Part shown: positions 17,273 through 26,637 of the stretch, one piece after another
Position numbering within the stretch: the first letter of the stretch is position 1
Layout of the letters: each line of letters opens with the position of its first letter
NCBI GenBank assembly: GCA_033763935.1
Contig: JANRJO010000056.1
Span: 1-64,000 of the forward strand
DNA: 64,000 bases
Direction of reading: 5' to 3'
DNA from: DALYJJ01 sp033763935
Lineage (GTDB): Bacteria > Acidobacteriota > Terriglobia > Bryobacterales > Bryobacteraceae
Position numbers and translations under genes: made by a program
The notes under the pieces: generated by a model
What the model was told of the DNA's origin: nothing
The model's input: only the letters and a program-made list of their open reading frames with translations
Database searches by the model: none

Positions 17273-17950
17273 TTACTTCTTCTTCTCGTCGGCGGCGCCT
17301 TCCTCTTCCTTCTTGCCCTTCTTGATGACTTCGGGCTCGGCAGGGGCGGCAGCGCCCTCGGCTCCGGCGGCAGCCTCGTCAGTAGCGGCGGCGCGAAGGG
17401 CAACCACATGGACGACGACCAGGTCCGGCGTGGAGAGCAGTTTCATCGAGCCGGCGAGCGGCACGTCGGCGGCACGGATGCCCTGGCCGATCTTGAGCTC
17501 GGTGACATCCATGTTGAACGCCTCTGGAATGTCGTCCGGCAAGCACTCGATTTCGATCTCGCGATTGACGACTTCGAGCAGGCCGCCCTCGGTCTTCACG
17601 CCGAAGGGTTCGCCGTGGAGGTGCACGGGCACCTTCACGTGGAGGCGCTTGGTCAGGTCGATACGTTTCAGGTCAACGTGGAGCAGGCTGCCCTTGACGG
17701 GATGGTGCTGCCAGTCGACAACCATGGCGGGCGTCGTGGAGCCGTTGATCTGGACGTTGAAAATCGTGTTATGGCCGGTGGCGCTGTGAAGGATTTTGTT
17801 GATCTCTTTGGGGCTGACCTTGACTGCAACCGGGTCCTGGCCGGCGCCGTAGACGATGGCCGGGATATTGCCTGCCGCGCGCATGCGGATGGCTTCGTTC
17901 TTGCCGCGCGAGTCGCGCGGCTCCGCTACCACTGTGATGTCTTTTCTCAT
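17273..17950 (-). CDS. rplY: 50S ribosomal protein L25 (CTC form)
   Basis: A 225-residue long-form L25/CTC protein. The N-terminal 5S-rRNA-binding L25 domain (VVAEPRDSRGKNEAIRMRAA and GNIPAIVYG) is followed by the TL5/CTC beta domain (KRIDLTKRLHVKVPVHLHGE) and an Ala/Glu/Lys-rich tail. It lies between prs and pth as in many bacteria. Confidence 0.97.
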   Translation of the reverse strand: MRKDITVVAEPRDSRGKNEAIRMRAAGNIPAIVYGAGQDPVAVKVSPKEINKILHSATGHNTIFNVQINGSTTPAMVVDWQHHPVKGSLLHVDLKRIDLTKRLHVKVPVHLHGEPFGVKTEGGLLEVVNREIEIECLPDDIPEAFNMDVTELKIGQGIRAADVPLAGSMKLLSTPDLVVVHVVALRAAATDEAAAGAEGAAAPAEPEVIKKGKKEEEGAADEKKK

Positions 17951-18011
17951 TCCTGATTCCCTTTCCGGGCCACCGCCGCGGCGGTGCGATTCCCGGGTCC
18001 CGGTTCCTTTA

Positions 18012-18956
18012 CTAAACGAATAGAGTACTGACGGAGGTTTCTTCGTGGATCGACTGGATGGCCCGCGCCAGCAAAGGGGCGACCGAGAGCGAGCGGATAC
18101 GGCTGCACGCCAAGGCCTCCTCCTGAAGCGGGATGGAATTGGTCAAAACCACCTCTTCTAACTCCGAACTACCGATTCTCTCCACCGCCGGTCCGCTGAG
18201 GACGGCGTGGGTGGCGCAAGCCCGCACCGACAACGCACCGGCACGCTTCAGCGCTTCCGCGCCTTTGACCAGCGTCCCGGCGGTATCGATCAGGTCGTCC
18301 ACCATCAAACAATGCCTGCCTTCCACCTCGCCGATGATGTGCATGATCTCGGCGACATTCACCTGTTCGCGGCGCTTGTCGATGATCGCCAGCGGCGCCT
18401 CCAGCCGTTTGGCGAAGGCACGCGCGCGTTCCACACCGCCCGCATCGGGGCTCACAACCACCAGACCGTCGATCTGCAGGCCACGGATGTAGTCGATGAA
18501 GACCGGCGTAGCGAACAGATGATCGACCGGAATGTCGAAGAAACCCTGAATTTGCGCGGCGTGAAGATCCAGCGCCAACACACGATCGGCACCCGCGGTT
18601 TCGAAGAGACTCGCCACCAGCTTTGCCGATATCGGCACACGCGGCCGGTCCTTGCGGTCCTGCCGGGCGTACCCATAATAGGGTAACACTGCGGTGATCC
18701 GGTCCGCACTGGCGCGCTTGAGGGCGTCGATCATGAAGAGGATCTCCATGATGTGGCGGTCGACCGGATTGCAGGTGGACTGGATGACGAAGACATCCGC
18801 CCCGCGCACGTTCTCCTCGATCTGGAGGTGGATCTCGCCGTCTGAAAACGCCGTGACTTTAGCCTGCGCGAGCTCGCAGCCGAGGTGCACGCAGATTTCG
18901 CCTGCCAGGCCGGGGTTGGCGTTTCCCGTGAGGACTTTGAGTCGATCGAATTTCAT
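18012..18956 (-). CDS. prs: Ribose-phosphate pyrophosphokinase
   Basis: A 314-residue enzyme making PRPP from ribose 5-phosphate and ATP. VDRHIMEILFMIDALKRASA, YYGYARQDRKDRPRVPISAK, DLHAAQIQGFFDIPVDHL and the PRPP loop CLMVDDLIDTAGTLV are all present. The start MKFDRLKVLTGN at 18956 overlaps the ispE stop (ATGA). The frame extends 22 codons further, but the family N-terminus and the coupling favour 18956. Confidence 0.98.
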   Translation of the reverse strand: MKFDRLKVLTGNANPGLAGEICVHLGCELAQAKVTAFSDGEIHLQIEENVRGADVFVIQSTCNPVDRHIMEILFMIDALKRASADRITAVLPYYGYARQDRKDRPRVPISAKLVASLFETAGADRVLALDLHAAQIQGFFDIPVDHLFATPVFIDYIRGLQIDGLVVVSPDAGGVERARAFAKRLEAPLAIIDKRREQVNVAEIMHIIGEVEGRHCLMVDDLIDTAGTLVKGAEALKRAGALSVRACATHAVLSGPAVERIGSSELEEVVLTNSIPLQEEALACSRIRSLSVAPLLARAIQSIHEETSVSTLFV

Positions 18957-19903
18957 CTCGAGTACCGGCTGAGAGGCGGCCATTCGTTTCCCGTTGTGTG
19001 CGGCGCGAGTGCTCGGCGCCAAAGCTGTTGATACCGGCGGCGGGCGACAGCCTTCACCGCGAACGTCGAACCGGGGGCAAGAGCGTCCGCCGCGCGCTGA
19101 AGTTCGGCGGCAGACCGAAACACAGCGAAGACGGACGACCCGCTGCCGGACATCATGGCCGTTTCAGCGCCGAGCCGCAGGAGCCTCTTCTTAAGCTTCC
19201 GAAGGTCGGGGTAAGCGGCGAAGACGGGCGCTTCAAAGTCATTGTGCCCGCTTGCCGCCGGACCTGGAGACAGTCCTCCACTGTGGCTCCAAACGAAACG
19301 CCGGAAACTACTTAGCGTATGTGACAACGCAGTGAAAGTCAAACCTCGGTGGAGCGAACGATAGGCCTCGGCGGTGGAGACATGGACGCCGGGTGCGGCG
19401 AGGAGAATCGGCCCCAGGCGCGCATCAGGCAAGGGGTAGAGTTCTTCTCCGCGCCCCAGCCCCACTGCAGTCCCGCCGTAAAGGAAGAAGGGCACGTCGC
19501 TGCCCAGGGAGGCGGCGAGTTGTTCGAGTTGGGCGGGCGGCAGCGGGCGGCCCGTGAGGACCGGCAGCGCAAGGAGGACAGCCGCCGCGTCGGAGGAGCC
19601 CCCGCCGAGGCCGGAGCCCATGGGAATGCGCTTGGTGAGGGCGATCCGGACTTCGCCCTTCGCGTTGGAGGCTTCGAGCACGGCGCGGACGGCCTGTTCA
19701 GCCAGGTTGTTCGGGATGTCGGGTTCGCTTTGGGTAATGATGACGGTCTGGCGCCCCGGCGTGAACGCGAGCTCGATGCGGTCGGCGAGCGAGATGGTCT
19801 GGAAGACGGTACGAAGCTCGTGGTAACCGTCGGGGCGTTTGTGGAGAACGCGGAGGTCGAGGTTGAGCTTCGCGAGCGCGGCGAGTCTTGCTTGTCGGGT
19901 CAC
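18953..19903 (-). CDS. ispE: 4-diphosphocytidyl-2-C-methyl-D-erythritol kinase
   Basis: A 316-residue GHMP kinase of the MEP isoprenoid pathway. AALAKLNLDLRVLHKRPDGY is the ispE N-terminal signature, KRIPMGSGLGGGSSDAAAVL the ATP loop, and SLGSDVPFFLYGGTAVGLGR a specific motif; MMSGSGSSVFAVF is the third GHMP motif. It starts at GTG 19903, 8 bp after apt, and is coupled to prs by a 4-bp overlap, a common gene pair. Confidence 0.97.
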   Translation of the reverse strand: MTRQARLAALAKLNLDLRVLHKRPDGYHELRTVFQTISLADRIELAFTPGRQTVIITQSEPDIPNNLAEQAVRAVLEASNAKGEVRIALTKRIPMGSGLGGGSSDAAAVLLALPVLTGRPLPPAQLEQLAASLGSDVPFFLYGGTAVGLGRGEELYPLPDARLGPILLAAPGVHVSTAEAYRSLHRGLTFTALSHTLSSFRRFVWSHSGGLSPGPAASGHNDFEAPVFAAYPDLRKLKKRLLRLGAETAMMSGSGSSVFAVFRSAAELQRAADALAPGSTFAVKAVARRRYQQLWRRALAPHTTGNEWPPLSRYSR

Positions 19904-19911
19904 TGCTGGCG

Positions 19912-20442
19912 CTAGTAGTGGATCAGCGAGTGGACGTCGTATCGGGCGAGTTTGCCGCGGCCTTTGAGGAAGTCGAGTTCGATAACGAACCCAAGCCCGG
20001 CGACCGTGCCGCCGAGTCCCTCGACGAGCGAGGCGACAGCGGAAGCGGTGCCCCCGGTGGCGAGGACATCGTCGATGATGAGAATCCGCTGCCCGGGCTG
20101 GATGGCGTCGGTGTGGATCTCCAGGCGGTCCTTGCCATATTCGAGGTCGTACTCGACGAAGGTCGTTTTCGACGGCAGCTTCTTCGGCTTGCGCACGGGG
20201 ATGAAGCCGGTGCCGAGCGCGTAGGCAAGGGTGGGTGCAAAGAAGAAGCCGCGGGCTTCGATGCCGATGATGGCGTCCGCCTGGATGCTCTGGTAGTGGG
20301 CCTTCAGCGCGTCGATTACCGACCGCCAGCCCTCGGGGTCCTTCAGCAAAGTGGTGATATCGAAGAAGTTGATGCCGGGCTTCGGGAAGTCGGGCACCTC
20401 GCGAATGAGGCGCTTCAGGTCGATCATCGGTTGGGGGGTCAT
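19912..20442 (-). CDS. apt: Adenine phosphoribosyltransferase
   Basis: A 176-residue purine salvage enzyme. The N-terminal IREVPDFPKPGINFFDIT and the PRPP-binding ILIIDDVLATGGTASAV are diagnostic, with IGIEARGFFFAPTLAYALG between. MTPQPMIDLKRL offers a second possible start five codons later. It uses PRPP, made by prs two genes downstream in the same run. Confidence 0.97.
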   Translation of the reverse strand: MTPQPMIDLKRLIREVPDFPKPGINFFDITTLLKDPEGWRSVIDALKAHYQSIQADAIIGIEARGFFFAPTLAYALGTGFIPVRKPKKLPSKTTFVEYDLEYGKDRLEIHTDAIQPGQRILIIDDVLATGGTASAVASLVEGLGGTVAGLGFVIELDFLKGRGKLARYDVHSLIHY

Positions 20443-20484
20443 TCGGATATCTGGGGGAACTCCCTATTTTATCACCCGGCTGGC

Positions 20485-20763
20485 TTACTCGATGAGAAAA
20501 CCCGCCACGCTTTCGGGCGCGGCCTCACGCTCTTCGACGGCGCGCACGTCGGCCCAGCGCGGGCCTTCGTGGAGACGGCCGCCGAGTTCGGCGAGCTGCG
20601 CGGGGGCGCCGAGGGCGTACACCTCGACGCGGCCGTCCTCCAGGTTCTTCGCGTAGCCGCGAACGCCGATCTCCGCCGCGGCGCGCTGGACGAAGTAGCG
20701 GAAACCCACGCCCTGCACACGGCCGCTCACGAACCACCGCCTGGCCTGTTTCGCTGCACCCAC
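20485..20763 (-). CDS. acyP: Acylphosphatase
   Basis: A 92-residue enzyme hydrolysing carboxyl-phosphate bonds. VSGRVQGVGFRYFVQRAA contains the catalytic Arg and VRGYAKNLEDGRVEV the catalytic Asn, the two signatures of the family. It starts at GTG 20763, only 21 bp from the divergent hemB start, so the hemB and acyP promoters must overlap or lie within the neighbouring genes. Confidence 0.95.
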   Translation of the reverse strand: MGAAKQARRWFVSGRVQGVGFRYFVQRAAAEIGVRGYAKNLEDGRVEVYALGAPAQLAELGGRLHEGPRWADVRAVEEREAAPESVAGFLIE

Positions 20764-20784
20764 GGCTTACTATTATGGCTGTAT

Positions 20785-21756
20785 ATGTCCTTCCCGATTC
20801 ATCGCCTGCGACGGCTGCGCGCGTCCGAACCCCTGCGGCGGCTGGTGCGCGAGACGCGGTTGGAGCCCGCGCAGTTCATCCTGCCGCTGTTCGTTTGCCC
20901 TGGCGAGGGCGTGCGGCGGGAGATCGGGTCGATGCCCGGTAACTACCAGATGTCGGTCGATGAGATCGTCTCGGAGTGCGCGGAGGTGCGGCGACTGGGA
21001 ATTGGCGGCGTGATTCTGTTCGGAATTCCCGAGTCGAAGGACGAATCGGCCTCCGGCAACTACGATCCGGATGGGATTGTGCAGCGCGCCATTCGCGCGA
21101 TTAAAGCGGAAGTGCAGGACCTGCTTGTGATCACGGACGTCTGCAACTGCGAGTACACCAGCCACGGGCATTGCGGGAAAGTGGTGGGCAACGACGTGGA
21201 TAACGATGCCACGCTCGAGTGGCTGGCGGCGGCGGCGCTCACGCACGCGCAGGCGGGGGCGGACATCGTGGCGCCGAGCGACATGATGGACGGGCGGGTG
21301 GCGGCGATACGGAAGCGCCTGGACGAGAACAGATTTCAAAAGACGCCGATTCTGAGCTACGCGGCGAAGTACGCGAGTTGCTTCTATGGGCCGTTTCGCG
21401 AGGCCGCGGAGTCGACGCCGCAGTTCGGCGACCGGCGCAGCTACCAGATGGATCCCGCAAACGCTCGGGAGGCGATGCGGGAGATCGCGCTCGATCTCAA
21501 AGAGGGCGCGGACATGATCATGGTGAAGCCGGCGATGCCGTACCTGGACGTGATTGCGGCGGCGCGGCAGCGATTCTCCGTGCCTATCGCCGCCTATCAG
21601 GTCAGCGGTGAGTTCAGCATGATCATGGCGGCGGCTGCGAACGGCTGGATCGACCGGGAGCGGGCGATGATCGAGTCGCTCACGTCGATACGGCGGGCGG
21701 GGGCGGAGATTATCCTTACGTACTTTGCGAAGCCGGCCGCGGCGCTGTTGGGCTAG
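20785..21756 (+). CDS. hemB: Delta-aminolevulinic acid dehydratase
   Basis: A 323-residue porphobilinogen synthase. PLFVCPGEGVRREIGSMPG starts the barrel, and the metal-site cysteines are in DVCNCEYTSHGHCG. The two active-site lysines are in ILSYAAKYASCFYGPFR and MIMVKPAMPYLD, the second forming the Schiff base. Three cysteines indicate the zinc-dependent type. The ATG at 20785 begins MSFPIHRLRRLR, the expected N-terminus. Confidence 0.98.
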   Translation: MSFPIHRLRRLRASEPLRRLVRETRLEPAQFILPLFVCPGEGVRREIGSMPGNYQMSVDEIVSECAEVRRLGIGGVILFGIPESKDESASGNYDPDGIVQRAIRAIKAEVQDLLVITDVCNCEYTSHGHCGKVVGNDVDNDATLEWLAAAALTHAQAGADIVAPSDMMDGRVAAIRKRLDENRFQKTPILSYAAKYASCFYGPFREAAESTPQFGDRRSYQMDPANAREAMREIALDLKEGADMIMVKPAMPYLDVIAAARQRFSVPIAAYQVSGEFSMIMAAAANGWIDRERAMIESLTSIRRAGAEIILTYFAKPAAALLG

Positions 21757-21765
21757 ATTATTGGG

Positions 21766-24147
21766 GTGACCCGCCGATTCGCATTCGCCCTGCTCTTAGC
21801 CGCGTCCGTTGCCGGCCAAACCACCTATCAGAAGCCACCGCAAGCGGTGCTGGATGTCCTGAACGCACCCGTGACGCCGATTGCGTCCGTGAGCCCGGCC
21901 AAGACACATATGTTGTTGCTGTCGGGGCCGCGCTACCCCAGCATCGCGGACCAGTCGCGGCCGATCCTTCGACTGGCCGGCCTGCGTATCGATCCGGCGA
22001 CGAACGGCCTGCAAAAGACATCGTTCTTCGACAAGGTGGTGCTGAAGGATCTGTCGACGAGCGCGGATCGGGAGCTGACGCTGCCGGCCGGCGCGCGGCT
22101 GGCTGAGGTACGGTGGAGCCCCGACGGAAGACACATTGCGGCGTCAAACATGACCGCGAATGGCATCGAGCTCTGGATAGCGCCAGTCGCGACGGGCGCG
22201 TTGAAGCAGGTGCGAGGCATTACCCTGAACGCCGTGCTGGGCGACACGTTGACGTGGATGCCCGACAACAAGAGCCTGCTGGTACAGACCGTGCCGGCCG
22301 GGCGAGCCGCGGCGCCCGCCAGAGCGCCGGTTCCGCCGGGACCGAATGCGCAGGAGAGCCTGGGCAAGAGCGCTCCCGTCTGGACCTTCCAGGACCTCTT
22401 GAAGGACGCTCACGACGAGGCGTTGTTCGAGCATTACGCGACAGCGCAACTGGCGTTCGTTGATCTCGCGTCGGGCAAAGTGACGACGTACGGTAAGCCG
22501 GGTTTGTACCTGGCGGTGGAGCCTGCGCCAGACGGAAACCATATTCTGACGGCGCGCATCCACAAGCCGTTCTCATACCTGCACCCGGCGCCTGCGTTTC
22601 CGAAGGAAGTCGAGGTATGGGACCGCACGGCGAAGGTGGTCTACAAGGTGGCGAGCCTGCCGCTGGCGGACCGCGTGCCAATCGACGGTGTGCCTACGGG
22701 GCCGCGCGGGTGGGGCTGGCGCCAGAATGAGCCGGCAACGCTCGTGTGGACGGAGGCGATGGACGGCGGCAACCCGAAGGAGAAGGTGCCGCACCGGGAT
22801 CGCGTGCTGTTCGTGAAGGCGCCGTTCAAGGGTGAGCCGGCGGAGCTCGTGAAGACCGAGCATCGGTTCCGCGGTCTCATGTGGGGCCAGGACGGCGGCA
22901 CTGCCTTCTACGGAGACTACGACCGCGATAAGCGCTGGGTGCGGCAGTTCGTGATGAACGCGAACAACCCCGCAGAGCCGGCCCGTGAGTTCGTGAGCCG
23001 CAACATGGCGGACCGCTATCGGGATATTGGTTCGCCGCTGATGAAGACGCTGCCTTCGGGTGCGACGGTCATCGCCCAGAACGGGGACAACATTCTGCTC
23101 GCTGGAACAGGAGCGACGCCGAAGGGCGACCGGCCGTTCCTGCGCCGCATGAACCTGAAGACTCGCGAGACTCAGGAGTTGTTCCGCTGCGGCGACAGCG
23201 AGTATGAGTTCGTGGTCGCGGTATTGGCCGACGACGGGAGCAGGTTCATCACGCGGCGCGAGTCGCCAGGCGAACCGCCGAATTACTATCTGCGGACCGT
23301 GGGACAGGCGCCGGCGGCGTTGACCAAGTTCGCCGACCCGGCGCCGGCGCTACGGAAGATCAAGAAAGAGCTGGTGGTCTACAAGCGGCCGGACGGCGTG
23401 CAACTGTCCTTCACGCTTTACCTGCCGCCCGACTACAAGCCGGGCACGCGGCTGCCGGCGGTGGTGTGGGCGTATCCGCTCGAATATACGGACGCCGACG
23501 TCGCCGGTCAGATCGTGGGCTCGACGCAGCGGTTTACGACCATCGCCGGATCGTCGCATCTGTTCTATCTTCTGGCCGGCTACGCCATTCTCGATGGCGC
23601 CTCAATGCCGGTGGTGGGAACGCCGGAGAAGGTGAACGACACCTACATCGAGCAGGTGGTGTCGAGCGCGAAGGCGGCGATCGGTAAGGCAGCGGAGATG
23701 GGAGTGATCGATCCGAAGCGCGTAGGCGTGGGCGGGCACAGCTACGGCGCTTTTATGACGGCCAACCTGCTGGCCCATTCGGACCTGTTTCGCGCCGGCG
23801 TGGCGCGCAGCGGCGCCTACAATCGTACGCTGACGCCGTTCGGCTTTCAGAGCGAGCGGCGCACGTTCTGGGAGGCAGTGGACGTCTACACGAGGATGTC
23901 GCCGTTCTTCCATGCGCACAAGATCAAAGAGCCGCTGCTGTTGATACACGGCGAGATGGACAACAATGCGGGCACGCATCCGATTCAGTCGGACAGGATG
24001 TACCAGGCGGTGAGAGGCAACGGCGGCATCGTACGATACGTCACGCTGCCCTACGAATCGCACGGGTACGCAGCGAAAGAATCGATTGAGCACACGCTCC
24101 ACGAAATGATTTCGTGGTTCGACAAGCACGTGAAGAACGCGGAGTAG
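21766..24147 (+). CDS. Exported S9 family peptidase
   Basis: A 793-residue serine peptidase with an N-terminal signal peptide (RRFAFALLLAASVAGQ). A beta-propeller region (residues ~50-530, with WSPDGRHI-type blades) precedes an alpha/beta-hydrolase domain. The nucleophile is in GVGGHSYGAFMTANLL, the acid in LIHGEMDNNAGTHPIQ and the His in LPYESHGYAAKE. The overall plan resembles the glutamyl-endopeptidase branch of prolyl oligopeptidases, acting in the periplasm on small peptides. It starts at GTG 21766, 9 bp after hemB. It is convergent with selA, 3 bp apart. Confidence 0.92.
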   Translation: MTRRFAFALLLAASVAGQTTYQKPPQAVLDVLNAPVTPIASVSPAKTHMLLLSGPRYPSIADQSRPILRLAGLRIDPATNGLQKTSFFDKVVLKDLSTSADRELTLPAGARLAEVRWSPDGRHIAASNMTANGIELWIAPVATGALKQVRGITLNAVLGDTLTWMPDNKSLLVQTVPAGRAAAPARAPVPPGPNAQESLGKSAPVWTFQDLLKDAHDEALFEHYATAQLAFVDLASGKVTTYGKPGLYLAVEPAPDGNHILTARIHKPFSYLHPAPAFPKEVEVWDRTAKVVYKVASLPLADRVPIDGVPTGPRGWGWRQNEPATLVWTEAMDGGNPKEKVPHRDRVLFVKAPFKGEPAELVKTEHRFRGLMWGQDGGTAFYGDYDRDKRWVRQFVMNANNPAEPAREFVSRNMADRYRDIGSPLMKTLPSGATVIAQNGDNILLAGTGATPKGDRPFLRRMNLKTRETQELFRCGDSEYEFVVAVLADDGSRFITRRESPGEPPNYYLRTVGQAPAALTKFADPAPALRKIKKELVVYKRPDGVQLSFTLYLPPDYKPGTRLPAVVWAYPLEYTDADVAGQIVGSTQRFTTIAGSSHLFYLLAGYAILDGASMPVVGTPEKVNDTYIEQVVSSAKAAIGKAAEMGVIDPKRVGVGGHSYGAFMTANLLAHSDLFRAGVARSGAYNRTLTPFGFQSERRTFWEAVDVYTRMSPFFHAHKIKEPLLLIHGEMDNNAGTHPIQSDRMYQAVRGNGGIVRYVTLPYESHGYAAKESIEHTLHEMISWFDKHVKNAE

Positions 24148-24150
24148 GAA

Positions 24151-25476
24151 TCAGGCGACCGCGGCGAGGAGGGAGGCGGCGAGTGTGCCCTCCTCGTCCG
24201 GCGCGACAGTCCGCAGATCGATCAGCAGGCGATCCTGCTCGATCCGGGCGACTACCGGCGGCGATGCGGCGCGCAGCTTGCGATCGAGCCGCGCGGCGTT
24301 ACCTTCGATGGCGATGAGCCAGGTGGGGAGTGACTGGTCGGGAGTGGAGCCGCCGCCGATGAGCGATTGGCCTTCGATCAGTTGCCCCGGAATGCCCGGA
24401 TGGGCGTTGAGGAACCGCTCGGAACGTTCAAGGATTTCCTGCGCAGGCGCCATGATCATGCGGAGCGCGGGGATCTCGTCGAAGCGTTCCAGCCAAACGG
24501 CACGGAGCGTGGTCTCGAGGGTGGCGTAGATCAGTTTGTCGAGCCGCAACGCGCGGAACATGGGATTCCGGCGGAGGCGGTCGACGAACTCGGCGCGGCC
24601 GGCGAGGAACCCTGACTGCGGGCCGCCCAGCAGTTTGTCGCCGCTGAAGCTGACGAGGTCGACGCCGGCTGCCAGGCTGTCGGCGGCGAGCGGCTCGTGG
24701 ACGCCGTAGGGGTGGAGATTCACCAGGCAGCCGCTGCCGAGGTCTTCGTAGAGCGGGATGCCGCGCTGGTGGGCGAGTTCGGCGAGCTCGTGCAAGTCCG
24801 GTTTGCCAGTGAATCCGGTGAGGTGGAAATTGCTGGGGTGGACGCGCATCAGCAGGGCGGTGCGATCATTTATGGCGTCGCTGTAATCCTCGATGCGGGT
24901 GCGGTTCGTCGTGCCGACTTCGCGGAGAACGGCCCCGGAGCGGGCCATGATCTCCGGAATGCGAAAGCCGTCCCCGATCTCGATGAGTTCGCCGCGGGAG
25001 ATGATCACTTCCCTGCCCGCCGCCAGTTCATTCAAAGAGAGCCAAACGGCGGCAGCATTATTGTTGACGACAATGGCGGGGGCTCCGAGCAGGCGTTCGA
25101 TCAGCGGCGCGATATGCACGTCGCGCTTGCCGCGACGCCCCGCCGCCAGGTCGTACTCCAGGTTCGAATAGCCTTCGGGACACGCGCAACGCGGTAGCGG
25201 TGCGCGACCAAGGTTGGTGTGCAGTATCACGCCGGTAGCGTTGATTACGCGGCGGAGCGAAGGACGGACCAGCGAGGCCAGGCGATCGACAATCAGGGCC
25301 TCGATGTTCGCCGGAGGCGGCCCGCCCGCCTGAATCGACTGCCGGGCCTCCGCGAGTACGCGCCGCGCTTCGACGACGATCACGCGACGAGGAACGCCGG
25401 GCAGACGGGTGGCGACGGCCGTCGATACGTCGTCTACCGCAGGGAGCTGTCTCAGCGCTGCAGGATCAGGCGCCAA
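24151..25476 (-). CDS. selA: L-seryl-tRNA(Sec) selenium transferase
   Basis: A ~441-residue PLP enzyme that converts seryl-tRNA(Sec) to selenocysteyl-tRNA. RQLPAVDDV near the N-terminus, VINATGVILHTNLGRAPL, VNNNAAAVWLSL, EVGTTNRTRIEDY and the PLP-lysine motif VSFSGDKLLGGPQSGFLAG are specific for SelA. The TTG at 25476 is chosen. A GGAAAGGA sits 5 nt before it, it overlaps the upstream stop, and it places QLPA at the usual distance from the N-terminus; the frame is open to 25527. No selB, selD or tRNA-Sec is seen nearby, so those must lie elsewhere if the pathway works. Confidence 0.93.
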   Translation of the reverse strand: MAPDPAALRQLPAVDDVSTAVATRLPGVPRRVIVVEARRVLAEARQSIQAGGPPPANIEALIVDRLASLVRPSLRRVINATGVILHTNLGRAPLPRCACPEGYSNLEYDLAAGRRGKRDVHIAPLIERLLGAPAIVVNNNAAAVWLSLNELAAGREVIISRGELIEIGDGFRIPEIMARSGAVLREVGTTNRTRIEDYSDAINDRTALLMRVHPSNFHLTGFTGKPDLHELAELAHQRGIPLYEDLGSGCLVNLHPYGVHEPLAADSLAAGVDLVSFSGDKLLGGPQSGFLAGRAEFVDRLRRNPMFRALRLDKLIYATLETTLRAVWLERFDEIPALRMIMAPAQEILERSERFLNAHPGIPGQLIEGQSLIGGGSTPDQSLPTWLIAIEGNAARLDRKLRAASPPVVARIEQDRLLIDLRTVAPDEEGTLAASLLAAVA

Positions 25477-26581
25477 ACAATCCTTTCCAACTCTGTTCTT
25501 TCGCGGTGTAGATGGCGGTGCGTCCAAGAATCGCGATCATGGTGCTCAGCGCACTGCGTTCCGCCACGTTCTCCACCCTGCCGCTCTCGATCATGCCCAG
25601 CCAGGCTTCGATGCCGTCGTTGGTGATGTCGCGTTTCGAGTCGATGCGCTCCTGCTCGCGCGGCCCCTTGTAATGGATCATGCTGCCGCGGGAAGTGGCG
25701 ATGGTGCCCTTCGTTCCCGTAAACTCCTCGCCGATCCGGACGAAACCGGGCGGCGTGAGCTGGTTGGCCTCGAAGTTCACCATGATGCCGTTGGGCCACT
25801 CGAAGGTCAGGCTCAGGTGATCGAGGATGTCCATGCTGGTGCGAACCTTGCGGCCGCCCCAGCCGACGGCGCGCGTTGGCAGGCCGCCCAGGAACCAGTG
25901 GAGTACGTCGAAGTTGTGGCAGTCCTGCTCGACGATGATGTCGCCGGAGAGGTCCTTGTAGCAAAACCAGTTGCGGACTTTCTCGATCTTCGGGTCGTCG
26001 TAGGGGCGGCGCTGGAACGGGTCGTTGGCGATCCAGGCGCCACGGGCGGCAGCGAGCGTGCCGATCTGGCCGCCTTGGATACGGTTAAAGGCCTCAATGT
26101 AGACGGGACCGTAGCGCTGTTGGAAGCCCACGGAGATGCACTTCTTGGCGTCCGCCTTGCGGCCGGCGCGAATGACGCGCTTGCAGCCCTCGACGTCGAC
26201 GCCCATGGGCTTCTCGCAGTAAACATGCTTCTTCGCTTCGATCGCGGCTTCGAGCATCGGGGGATGCTCGAAGGGCGGCGTGGCGATAATCACGGCGTCG
26301 ACGTTCGAGGCGAGCAGTTTCTCGTAGTCGGTGTAGGCGGCTGGTTTCTCCAGCTTCAGTCGGGCCGTTGCGGACTCAATGCGGTCGGTGAAGCGGTCGC
26401 AGAGCGCGGTAATCCCGGCTCGCGGGTCCCCGTGTACGATAGTCGCGTCGTAGGTGCCGCGGCCTCCGCTGCCGATGAGCCCGACGGAGATCTTGGAATT
26501 GGCCTGGGAACCGCGGACTGCCTGGGCGCCGACGATAGTGAAGGCGGCGGCGCCGCCCTGGATGAAATCGCGTCGATCCAT
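25466..26581 (-). CDS. Tat-exported Gfo/Idh/MocA oxidoreductase
   Basis: A 371-residue protein. MDRRDFIQGGAAAFTIVGAQ is a Tat-like signal (RRDF). The Rossmann motif VGLIGSGGRGTYDA follows, with YCEKPMGVD holding the conserved EKP lysine and a C-terminal GFO_IDH_MocA-C-type beta sheet. It likely oxidises a sugar or polyol outside the cytoplasm; the substrate is unknown. It overlaps the start of selA by 11 bp, which probably reflects tight packing rather than related function. Confidence 0.92.
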   Translation of the reverse strand: MDRRDFIQGGAAAFTIVGAQAVRGSQANSKISVGLIGSGGRGTYDATIVHGDPRAGITALCDRFTDRIESATARLKLEKPAAYTDYEKLLASNVDAVIIATPPFEHPPMLEAAIEAKKHVYCEKPMGVDVEGCKRVIRAGRKADAKKCISVGFQQRYGPVYIEAFNRIQGGQIGTLAAARGAWIANDPFQRRPYDDPKIEKVRNWFCYKDLSGDIIVEQDCHNFDVLHWFLGGLPTRAVGWGGRKVRTSMDILDHLSLTFEWPNGIMVNFEANQLTPPGFVRIGEEFTGTKGTIATSRGSMIHYKGPREQERIDSKRDITNDGIEAWLGMIESGRVENVAERSALSTMIAILGRTAIYTAKEQSWKGLFGA

Positions 26582-26637
26582 GAAAGCACTCCCTGCGACC
26601 GCGATTGTATCGCAGGGCGGGAAGTGCCTTCGCTTTT

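Noticed and set aside
25477..25527. Longer selA start at 25527
   Set aside because: It would overlap the upstream oxidoreductase by about 60 bp and adds residues not seen in SelA; TTG 25476 has a better-placed ribosome binding site.
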